This document shows positions 1-7,081 of a DNA stretch of 64,000 nt, one piece after another (position 1 is the stretch's first letter; the number at the start of each line of letters is the position of its first letter). The position numbers and the translations under genes are program-made. Origin of the DNA: CAZQRP01 sp964596125 (lineage in GTDB: Bacteria; Chloroflexota; Dehalococcoidia; GIF9; UBA5629); contig CAZQRP010000009.1 of NCBI GenBank assembly GCA_964596125.1, forward strand, positions 53,351 through 117,350, read 5' to 3'. Below the pieces are notes generated by a model that saw only the letters and a list, made by a program, of their open reading frames with translations, had not been told where the DNA came from and did no database searches.

Positions 1-511
1 GAGCCAGAGCTTGCACAACTTGACTTGGTTCATAGTATTTTCTATTGAAGTCGGCTTCCACAAAATCGCACAGACGAATAGCAACATCATTCCTGGTTCC
101 TGAAACATTCAAACCAAGCCGCTCGGCAAAAGACTGTAACTTCTCGTACTCTTTGATTTCAAATGGGGTGTTACCATTTACTGTTGCCCGCAAGGTCTTT
201 ACAGTCTGGTCAGCATGGTACTGGTAAGTAGAAGCCCCCATTATATTTCTGAGCAGCATCATGCGCATAGCCATGCCATCAGCAGTAATACCACATACGC
301 CTCTCTTGTCTTTCGAAGCATCAGCACGGCAGGGACCGTTTGAGCACAGGTCACACCGAACGCCAGCCTGGCAGAAAGGACACCTTTGATCAGGATTACC
401 TCCCAGCCCCTGCGCTTCGTACCGGTCCCAGATACTATTTACCTCGTCTTTTTTAATCCTTTCGTAGACCTTTATCACCGAGTCGTGATAAGAAATTCTG
501 TTCTTATCCAT
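1..511 (-). CDS. cooS: Anaerobic carbon monoxide dehydrogenase catalytic subunit CooS, N-terminal part
   Basis: Only the first 170 codons are in the window; the gene runs off the left edge. Reading from the ATG at 511, a strong GGAGGT ribosome site lies just upstream. At about residue 44 there is the cysteine cluster CPFCQAGVRCDLCSNGPCR, the signature that binds the B and D Fe-S clusters of nickel CO dehydrogenases. It is followed by a conserved GVCGITAD stretch. The family oxidises CO to CO2 (or the reverse) at a Ni-Fe-S centre in the cytoplasm and passes electrons to ferredoxin. The gene starts 33 bases after the ferredoxin-like gene and is surely cotranscribed with it. Whether it works alone or with an acetyl-CoA synthase cannot be seen here. 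Confidence 0.93.
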   Translation of the reverse strand, partial: MDKNRISYHDSVIKVYERIKKDEVNSIWDRYEAQGLGGNPDQRCPFCQAGVRCDLCSNGPCRADASKDKRGVCGITADGMAMRMMLLRNIMGASTYQYHADQTVKTLRATVNGNTPFEIKEYEKLQSFAERLGLNVSGTRNDVAIRLCDFVEADFNRKYYEPSQVVQALA

Positions 512-544
512 AAAGCCACCTCCTTCATATATATTTTTTTATTA

Positions 545-1276
545 CTATTTCAGATCGCCCCTGATTCCGATAGTCACCTCTTTGATAGGAATTTCTTTTT
601 CACTCAATTCTACCGCCTGCTTTACCATATAGGTCAATCCAGAACAGCAAGGCACTTCCATGTGAACAACGGTAAGGCTTTTTATCCTTGACTGACGTAG
701 AATGTCAGTTAGCTTAGTCAAATGAGCCTGGAAGTCATCAAGTTTGGGACATGCCACCAGTACAGCATGATCTCTAATGAAATCATTATGAAAACCAGCA
801 TAGGCAAACGGAACACAGTCGGCAACCAGTACCAAGTCGGCACCCTGAAGAAAAGGCGCAGTTGGAGGCACGAGGGTAAGCTGAACCGGCCAGTGACTGA
901 GCATTGACTCCTGGCTTATTACATCTTTAAGAGAAACTCCCGATGCTTCGACTTTCTTAAACTGAGTAACGGTAGTCGAGGGACAGCCGCAGGGAAGATC
1001 TCCTGTTACCTTCTCTTGTTCCGCAAGATGATACTTCACAGCCTCCTCGTCGAACTCTTCCGCTTCTCTCTCCTCAATAGTGATGGCACCTTGCGGGCAT
1101 TTTCCAAGGCAAGCGCCGAGCCCATCGCAATAGACCTCGCTAATGAGTTTCGCCTTACCATTAATAATCTGAAGCGCTCCTTCGGCACAAGCAGGGACAC
1201 AAACGCTACAGCCATTGCACTTTTCTTCATCGATCTTGATAATTTTTCGTCTGGACCTCGTTATTGTATCAGTCAT
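545..1276 (-). CDS. 4Fe-4S ferredoxin-like protein, partner of CooS
   Basis: A 243-residue cytoplasmic protein with an N-terminal ferredoxin-like domain. Cys20, 23, 26 and 30 form a classical CxxCxxCxxxC site. Cys50, 56 and 60 form a second, irregular site of the CDGLGACLGKCP type. The C-terminal 150 residues carry further cysteines (CGCP near 97, PCCSG near 212) and resemble the extended ferredoxins annotated as ATP-binding or 4Fe-4S dicluster proteins next to cooS genes. Its likely role is to carry electrons from CO oxidation to a cellular acceptor. A GGAGG site lies about nine bases upstream of the ATG. It lies between the zinc-ribbon gene (16-base gap) and cooS (33-base gap), so one transcript is expected. 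Confidence 0.85.
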   Translation of the reverse strand: MTDTITRSRRKIIKIDEEKCNGCSVCVPACAEGALQIINGKAKLISEVYCDGLGACLGKCPQGAITIEEREAEEFDEEAVKYHLAEQEKVTGDLPCGCPSTTVTQFKKVEASGVSLKDVISQESMLSHWPVQLTLVPPTAPFLQGADLVLVADCVPFAYAGFHNDFIRDHAVLVACPKLDDFQAHLTKLTDILRQSRIKSLTVVHMEVPCCSGLTYMVKQAVELSEKEIPIKEVTIGIRGDLK

Positions 1277-1292
1277 TAATCCAGTCCCTCCC

Positions 1293-1538
1293 TTATTCCT
1301 TTTTCTCGAAATTTTTCATTATCCTATCATAGACTTCCTCACCGACACACTCTTTAGCATATTCACACCACTGCACACATGATGCCAGGTCGTTATAGAT
1401 AGTAAATCCACATTTGGGACAGTTCTCCTGAATATCCGTGGAAACTATCTCCACCTCCTCGCCGCATTCAGGGCATTTTTTTAATTTAATCGTCGGCATA
1501 AGTATTTTGGAAGCCCCTGGACATTTATCAAACATCAT
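1293..1538 (-). CDS. Small zinc-ribbon protein of the CO dehydrogenase cluster
   Basis: An 81-residue protein with four Cys pairs: one early cysteine (DKCPGAS), CPEC and CPKC forming a rubredoxin-like zinc ribbon, and a C-terminal pair of cysteines in a CVQWCEYAKEC stretch. The open frame extends further upstream, but the start chosen is at 1538, because an AGGAGGTGAT site immediately precedes two consecutive ATG codons (1538 and 1535; the second has slightly better spacing). No catalytic function is known to me. Proteins of this shape occur beside cooS in related anaerobes, so a role in redox sensing or metal-centre assembly is plausible but inferred. It is the first gene of the three-gene cooS transcript. 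Confidence 0.75.
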   Translation of the reverse strand: MMFDKCPGASKILMPTIKLKKCPECGEEVEIVSTDIQENCPKCGFTIYNDLASCVQWCEYAKECVGEEVYDRIMKNFEKKE

Positions 1539-1616
1539 ATCACCTCCTGAGTGTATTTGGCTTCGCCAGCCAGATATCCAGTTTCGGTCAACCTTATCCA
1601 GGCTTTCCCTACCATC

Positions 1617-1667
1617 AATTACCATGATAACAGCAAATCCGCGTGAACTACTATGATTTAGGTCATA
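1617..1667 (-). promoter_or_regulatory. Putative activator-dependent promoter of the cooS operon with Crp/Fnr site
   Basis: A perfect palindrome TATGA-N6-TCATA lies at 1652-1667, with the TGA-N6-TCA core and spacing of Crp/Fnr operators. Downstream on the minus strand is an extended -10, TG-T-TATCAT (TATCAT at 1629-1624), with no good -35. With +1 near 1617, the palindrome centre is at about -42, the classical class II activator position. It sits between the Crp/Fnr-type gene and the first gene of the cooS operon. That the adjacent regulator binds here is inference. Confidence 0.6.
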
Positions 1668-1736
1668 TAAAAAGATAGGACGGACATTAGTACCATACAA
1701 TGGACACATCAAGATTTGCACAGGCCCCCGACCAGG

Positions 1737-2417
1737 TTATACTTGTTTCAAACCTTCACTCAACCGTCTAAGCTGAGCCTCATCGCGGATAAGTATCCTG
1801 CCCCGATAAGAGCGAACTATGCCCTTGTCCTTCAGGCGACTCATAACACGGATCGCGGTCTCGATGGTAGTCCCTGCCATGTCCGCTATCTCCTGTCGGG
1901 TGAAAGGCAGATTTGGACCAAGTTTCGATGAAAGCATGAGCAATATTTTGGCAAGACGTTGTTCCACACGCTCTCCCGCCAGGTCCTTAAGTCGACCCTG
2001 AGCATCCCGGAGACGCCCGCCGAGGACATTGATTATCCCCAGGGCTACCTGAGGACGATCTGATAGCAGTGACAGGAAGTCCTCTTTTCTGATTTCCAGT
2101 ACCTTCACGTCAGCCACAGCCTGAGCCGAAGCTGGGTAAGGCTTGCCTTCAAAAACGGCCACTTCTCCGAACATCTCGCCCGGATCAAAGAAAGCTATAA
2201 TAAATTCTTTTCCTAGAGAGGAATGCTTAGCCACCTTTACCCTTCCGTCGGCAACAACGTAGAACCAGTCTGGAGCATCTCCCTCCCAAAAGACATACTC
2301 TCCAGACATGAAACTGCGCTCGATAGCGAGCTTGGACAGCTCTATCAGTTCGTCCTCGTTCAGACTGGAAAAAATTAGAGACCTTTTGAGAATCCGAGCC
2401 CTGTCAGCATAATCCAA
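1737..2417 (-). CDS. Crp/Fnr family transcriptional regulator
   Basis: A 226-residue regulator with an N-terminal cyclic-nucleotide-binding-like beta barrel (about residues 15-120), a dimerisation helix and a C-terminal winged helix (about 165-215). The recognition helix TIETAIRVM resembles the VETISR helix of Fnr, keeping the Glu and Arg that read TGA/TCA half sites. The protein contains no cysteine, so it cannot carry an Fnr-type 4Fe-4S cluster or the Cys75 haem ligand of CooA. Its effector is therefore unknown. It starts at a TTG with an AGAGAGG site. It lies directly upstream of the cooS operon, where a matching palindrome occurs, which suggests it activates CO dehydrogenase expression. 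Confidence 0.88.
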   Translation of the reverse strand: MDYADRARILKRSLIFSSLNEDELIELSKLAIERSFMSGEYVFWEGDAPDWFYVVADGRVKVAKHSSLGKEFIIAFFDPGEMFGEVAVFEGKPYPASAQAVADVKVLEIRKEDFLSLLSDRPQVALGIINVLGGRLRDAQGRLKDLAGERVEQRLAKILLMLSSKLGPNLPFTRQEIADMAGTTIETAIRVMSRLKDKGIVRSYRGRILIRDEAQLRRLSEGLKQV

Positions 2418-2473
2418 ATTCTTGAACCTCTCTCCCGTACAGCTCCACGCACAAACGGCGCTGGTATATACAG

Positions 2474-2482
2474 ATTATAGCA
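2474..2482 (-). promoter_or_regulatory. Extended -10 of the Crp/Fnr gene
   Basis: TGCTATAAT on the minus strand is a perfect extended -10 (TG-n-TATAAT), 57-65 bases upstream of the TTG start of the regulator gene. No recognisable -35 lies 17 bases further upstream. Confidence 0.5.
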
Positions 2483-2631
2483 CTGTAATCACTGGCCGGC
2501 ATTTATTAATGTCCACCAAATACGTAACGGGACTTAGCACTATGCCTGTTATTCAAGCGATCGTCCGGCGAAGACTTTGAATTTGAAATCGGCTACAGGA
2601 ACAGACAGTAAGATTAGAACTTGCCAATATA

Positions 2632-2640
2632 TGATACAAT
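2632..2640 (+). promoter_or_regulatory. Extended -10 upstream of the MMPL exporter gene
   Basis: TGATACAAT ends 54 bases before the chosen ATG. The same TGnTACAAT pattern recurs upstream of several other genes in this window. Confidence 0.4.
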
Positions 2641-2693
2641 AGGTTACCAAGAGATCATGCCCTTACCTAATATCGTTGTACAGATGTATCTCC

Positions 2694-4868
2694 ATGCAAT
2701 ATATCGCCAATTTCATCTATAACAGGTCCAGATTGATTATCGGGCTTGTAGTTATCCTGAACATCATAGCACTAGCTTCATTCTTCCGTTTCACCCTTGA
2801 TACCGAATTCCTGAGCTTCTTCAGCGGGGAAAATCCCAAGGCAGAAGAGTTCAACCGATTGAACGAAAAATACCAGATTGGTGAAACCATCTCGGTCCTT
2901 ATCGAGCATGACGATTCACTTCTAACCCAAAAGAATCTTGAAAATGTTTTCAGTCTTCAGGAAGAGATAAAAGCATTAGAAGGTATCTTTCAGGTACAAA
3001 GCTTTATTCCACCGGAAATTCAACTACAGGGCACTATTGTTCCTGTCAACAAGGAGCTTATAAATAGCCAACACGGATTTCTTACAGACTTCATCGAGCA
3101 CACGTATTTTCTCACCGACCAGTTCCTTTCATCTGACAGTCGAAAAAGTATTCTAATAGCAACATTAAAACCGGACGCGCCGGCTGCGGACCTGGTAAAA
3201 AATTTAAAGGAAATAGTCGAAAATGAGGACTACTTTACACTCTCTCTCGCTGGCAATGAGATTATCCAGGATACACTCTGGAACTACCTGATTAGAATAC
3301 TTTGTATTCTGCCACCGTGCGCTATTGTACTTGTGTTGCTGGTCTTCTATACGATTATCAGGAATCGCAAGTTCACAATTCTGGCAATGATCCCGGCAGC
3401 CCTTGCTGCCCTGTGGACTTTTGGTACAATCTTCTGGAGCGGCCAGGGACTGAATCTGGTGACAGTACTCAGTCCCATCTTCATTATAGTAATTGGCTCC
3501 GCCTACGGGCTTCACTACATTAGCCATTTCCAGGAAAACCTTCCCAAATATCCGGACCGCCGCCAACTTACTGTGGAAACACTCGGCATGGTTGGCACTC
3601 CAATATTTCTGGCGACCATAACCACCATGGCTGGATTCGTTTCCTTGACCTGGGCAAAGGTAGTACCTATGAGGCAGATGGGAATATTCGTCACACTGGG
3701 TATCGGTTATGCTGGGTTTCTGGCACTGTTCTTCCTGCCGGCAGTGTTATCCAGGATAAAGCTGCCACCAAAACCTGGTGAAGCCCGGGAAAGCCGGGTA
3801 ATTAAAGTTGTCCAGGCCACATCCAGACAGAGAGCTTCGATTATTGTCGTTTTCCTAGTTATTATAGGTATTTCTGCCATTTATATACCAAAGCTTGAAG
3901 TGGTATCGGACCAACTGATTTTCTTTAAGAAAGGCTCAGAAATCAGGGAGACATTTCACAAAGTGGAAGAATCTTTCGGTGAAGCCTTGCCCCTTACGGG
4001 TGAGATTGTTTCCAAAGGAGGCCCTGCTGTTTTAAACGATTACCAGTTTGCCAGCAGGATTCTAGCAACCGAGAGGGAACTGGAAACTGTGCCAGGTATA
4101 AAGAGTGCATTTTCAATTTTTGACCTGGCAAGCGGTATCAGCAAAATGATTACTGGCCAGGAAGGGTATCCTCAAAATCCGATGATCAGACAGACGCTTT
4201 TAATGCAGCTAGGCAATGAAGGCTTGAAAACCTGGATTTCAGAGGATGGCTTAAGGTTGATGGTCAGGACTCAAGGATTCAATTCAAGCGATATAAATGA
4301 ACTGGAGGACTTCGTTTCCACGCACCAGGATACCATCCATGTAATTACCGGCATGCCAATGCTTTTCGACGAGATGAACAGGCTTGTTGTCCGGAGCCAG
4401 TTTCAGAGCCTTGGTTTAGCTCTGGCACTGGTCTTCATAATGCTTTTAATAACACTTAAAAGAATTGGTGCGGCTGTTGCCGGCCTGGTACCTATAGTCA
4501 TCACTATCAGTGCCATATTGGGATTCTTAGCCATGAGTAAATTCAACCTCAATATCTTAACAGCCAACCTTTCCGCCATAGCAGTTGGTGTCGGCGTTGA
4601 CTACTCAATCCACCTGATTTCTGGTATCTATCATTTCCGAAAGCGCGGCCTAGGTAGAAGAGAATCGATTGATTCAGCTTTATCAAGTGTATCCAGGCCG
4701 GTCCTGGCTAATGCCTTCGGTCTGGCTATCGGACTTTCTGTTCTCTTTTTCTCGCCCCTGCAAATCCATTTTCAAGCAGCATCTGTGATGTGGGTAGCGA
4801 TGGTACTATCTTCCACAGCAGCCCTGTTGCTGGTCCCAATCTTTTACTCAGGTATACGTTCCAGGTAG
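2694..4868 (+). CDS. MMPL/RND family exporter (HAE3-like)
   Basis: A 724-residue inner-membrane transporter built as two similar halves. Each half has one leading transmembrane helix (about residues 10-30 and 385-405), a large extracytoplasmic loop, and a five-helix bundle (about 200-365 and 555-720). The second bundle contains the GVGVDYSIHL segment typical of RND/MMPL proteins, whose acidic residue lies in the proton relay. The length fits the hydrophobe/amphiphile efflux-3 group, which moves lipids, hopanoids or amphiphilic drugs using proton motive force. The substrate cannot be predicted. The open frame begins at a TTG at 2676, but the ATG at 2694 gives a more normal N-terminus; neither has a clear ribosome site. 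It appears monocistronic. Confidence 0.85.
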   Translation: MQYIANFIYNRSRLIIGLVVILNIIALASFFRFTLDTEFLSFFSGENPKAEEFNRLNEKYQIGETISVLIEHDDSLLTQKNLENVFSLQEEIKALEGIFQVQSFIPPEIQLQGTIVPVNKELINSQHGFLTDFIEHTYFLTDQFLSSDSRKSILIATLKPDAPAADLVKNLKEIVENEDYFTLSLAGNEIIQDTLWNYLIRILCILPPCAIVLVLLVFYTIIRNRKFTILAMIPAALAALWTFGTIFWSGQGLNLVTVLSPIFIIVIGSAYGLHYISHFQENLPKYPDRRQLTVETLGMVGTPIFLATITTMAGFVSLTWAKVVPMRQMGIFVTLGIGYAGFLALFFLPAVLSRIKLPPKPGEARESRVIKVVQATSRQRASIIVVFLVIIGISAIYIPKLEVVSDQLIFFKKGSEIRETFHKVEESFGEALPLTGEIVSKGGPAVLNDYQFASRILATERELETVPGIKSAFSIFDLASGISKMITGQEGYPQNPMIRQTLLMQLGNEGLKTWISEDGLRLMVRTQGFNSSDINELEDFVSTHQDTIHVITGMPMLFDEMNRLVVRSQFQSLGLALALVFIMLLITLKRIGAAVAGLVPIVITISAILGFLAMSKFNLNILTANLSAIAVGVGVDYSIHLISGIYHFRKRGLGRRESIDSALSSVSRPVLANAFGLAIGLSVLFFSPLQIHFQAASVMWVAMVLSSTAALLLVPIFYSGIRSR

Positions 4869-5188
4869 CCGGCAAAATAAAACTACCATCTTGTTTAATC
4901 CAGGTGATAACATCATCGAACGGTTCAAAAAATGCGATACACTAGTTGCTTAAAAACATAGCCGGTATCCAATAACAAGAATCGAAATCCATCACACCAG
5001 ATCCAAAAGAGCTATAATAGAGTATTGTTACATGATGCTTTGAATACTCAGGGTATCAATGACCCTTTACACAAGAATGCCGGTCCGTACAGGAGATTAT
5101 GTAAAGCCAAAATACAGGGCTTTGCTCCTGCGACTCTGGGGCTTTGTTCATGAACCGTAGCTCTATCCCGTAGGTGACAAGGAAAGTC
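4869..5188 (+). promoter_or_regulatory. Leader of the antiporter gene with promoter and nested hairpin
   Basis: This 320-base spacer holds a TATAAT at 5013-5018 and then a leader of about 165 bases. The leader contains a small GGGT/ACCC hairpin at 5051-5065 and a stronger nested one at 5090-5130: CAGGAG pairs with CTCCTG and, inside it, AAAGCC pairs with GGCTTT, separated by a 7/1 internal loop. The structure is visible by eye. Whether it is an ion-sensing riboswitch, as found upstream of some sodium/proton antiporters, is not established. Confidence 0.4.
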
Positions 5189-7081
5189 ATGGAAGAGATT
5201 ACCCTGATTAAAGATTTCGCCATTATAATGGTTGTAGCGGGTGCAGTGACACTCCTGTTTCGCAAGCTACGCCAACCGCCGATACTTGGCTACCTGATCG
5301 CAGGATTACTTATCGGTCCCTACACCCTACCTGTGACACCGGTAACGGATGTCCACACAATAAACCTGCTAGCAGAGCTGGGCCTTGTGCTCCTTCTTTT
5401 CGGAATAGGTCTGGAGTTTAGCTGGAACAATATTCGCCAGGTCGGACTATCGGTCTTGATAATTGGCGGAGTAGAAATCATCACTATGATCAGCCTGGGC
5501 TATGGGCTAGGGCGAATACTTGGCTGGTCACAAATAGACGCCATTTTCCTGGGAGCCGCCCTGCACATAAGCAGCTCAGCCATAATAGTGAAGATATTGA
5601 GAGATATGGGAAGAAAAAGAGCTTTGTCCTCCAGGCTTATCGTAGGCATCCTTGTAGTCGAGGACTTCGCTGCCATAACCATAATCGCAGTGCTATCAGG
5701 GCTAGCTACCACAGGTGCCGCAGATTTCGGCGATATAGGTTCGCTGGTTCTGAGGCTGGTTATCTTCACAGTTGCTTCTTTAGTTTTTGGGGCAATGATA
5801 ATACCTAAAATCATCAGTTTCACTCATCGATTTCAGTCGAAGGAAGCTCTACTCATTACAAGTCTGGGGCTATGTTTCGCCATGGCTCTGTTTGGCAAAT
5901 ACCTGGGTCTATCAGTAGCCATAGGTGCATTCCTAATGGGAGCACTGGTAGGCGATACCGAGCATTCGGAAGAAATCATAGAGGCAGTGACTCCGGTACG
6001 TGATATGTTTGCCGCTCTCTTTTTTGTAGCAATAGGGATGCTTATTAACATCGCACATTTCAGGGACTTCATCATCCCTGCCATCATCGTATCCAGTGTT
6101 TTTGTAGCCGGTAAAATAGTAAGCAACACCATGGCAACGTTCATCTCCGGGCATGATGGCGCAACTTCGCTACAAGTTGGTATGGGCATGCCCCAGATGG
6201 GAGAGTTCTCCCTGGTCATTACCAAGGTGGGAGTAGACCGTGGTGTAGTAATGTCCCATCTCTATCCGGTGATTGCCCTGACTACAGCGCTTACCTCCTT
6301 TACTACTCCATACATCATGCGCTCAGCGGACTCTGTCGCTGACGTCTTCAGCCGCAATTCACCGGCACTGCTGAAAACATATGTGTCCCGTCTGGCAGAC
6401 TGGCTTCAGGCATTGCGCGCCACCTTCACCCGTGATACCGTAGCAGCCCTTATTGTCCGGCACACCATCAAGTCTATTATCACCAACCTCCTGATTGTTA
6501 TTGTGCTTATCAGCATCGGGACATTTGCTCTGCCTTTTGCCAACAATCTGGCAGTTCTGGTAGGCATCAGGGCCGATATCATCGGACTGTTGTTCGGTTT
6601 TCTCCTACTAATGTTATGCTTGCCTTCATTTGTCGTCATATGGCGAAATGTCCGAAACTTGGTTGCTGAAGCAGCAGCACACGTGCTCAGTAGACGATTG
6701 TCAGCCAAAACGTGGGGGCTTCAGGCGCTTCGCATTGTATTAAGAGACAGTATAATGATTATACTAACCATCCTCGTTGGAATGTGGTTTATCCCGTTTA
6801 TTTCCGGGCTTCTTTCTATAGGTTCCATCGCCATAGCCATACCTGTATTCCTAGTAACTGTCATTCTCTACCTGGTGCTAAGGTTTGCCTTCGACATCCA
6901 TGGTCAGCTTGAACGAACCTTCAGCCGTACTCTCATAGGAAAGGAACATAGCACTATAGCAAGGAGAACAAGGCTTTTTAACATACTCCGAAACATGATA
7001 ACCGGGCCGCCTGGTTTTATAAAACTACTGGTTATTAAAATAAGTCGCCGTGCAACTGACAATGTAAGGAAAAACAGTTGA
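5189..7081 (+). CDS. Cation:proton antiporter, CPA2 family
   Basis: A 630-residue membrane protein. Residues 1-380 form the Na+/H+ exchanger fold of the CPA2 (KefB/NapA-like) family: LLFRKLRQPPILGYLIAG near the N-terminus, LLFGIGLEF, the unwound-helix region SSSAIIVKIL, and VEDFAAI carrying the acidic transport residue. Unlike KefB it has no TrkA-N domain. Instead residues 420-630 hold about four more membrane helices and a basic cytoplasmic tail. It probably exchanges Na+ or K+ for H+ to set internal pH. The frame opens at a GTG at 5174, but the ATG at 5189 has an AAGGAA site at proper spacing. Its stop overlaps the start of the next gene by four bases (TTGA), so the two are translationally coupled. 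Confidence 0.87.
   Translation: MEEITLIKDFAIIMVVAGAVTLLFRKLRQPPILGYLIAGLLIGPYTLPVTPVTDVHTINLLAELGLVLLLFGIGLEFSWNNIRQVGLSVLIIGGVEIITMISLGYGLGRILGWSQIDAIFLGAALHISSSAIIVKILRDMGRKRALSSRLIVGILVVEDFAAITIIAVLSGLATTGAADFGDIGSLVLRLVIFTVASLVFGAMIIPKIISFTHRFQSKEALLITSLGLCFAMALFGKYLGLSVAIGAFLMGALVGDTEHSEEIIEAVTPVRDMFAALFFVAIGMLINIAHFRDFIIPAIIVSSVFVAGKIVSNTMATFISGHDGATSLQVGMGMPQMGEFSLVITKVGVDRGVVMSHLYPVIALTTALTSFTTPYIMRSADSVADVFSRNSPALLKTYVSRLADWLQALRATFTRDTVAALIVRHTIKSIITNLLIVIVLISIGTFALPFANNLAVLVGIRADIIGLLFGFLLLMLCLPSFVVIWRNVRNLVAEAAAHVLSRRLSAKTWGLQALRIVLRDSIMIILTILVGMWFIPFISGLLSIGSIAIAIPVFLVTVILYLVLRFAFDIHGQLERTFSRTLIGKEHSTIARRTRLFNILRNMITGPPGFIKLLVIKISRRATDNVRKNS

Noticed and set aside
1293..1721. Longer version of the zinc-ribbon protein starting at 1721
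   Set aside because: The extra 61 residues cover the promoter and palindrome and have no family-like content; the AGGAGGTGAT site points to 1538.
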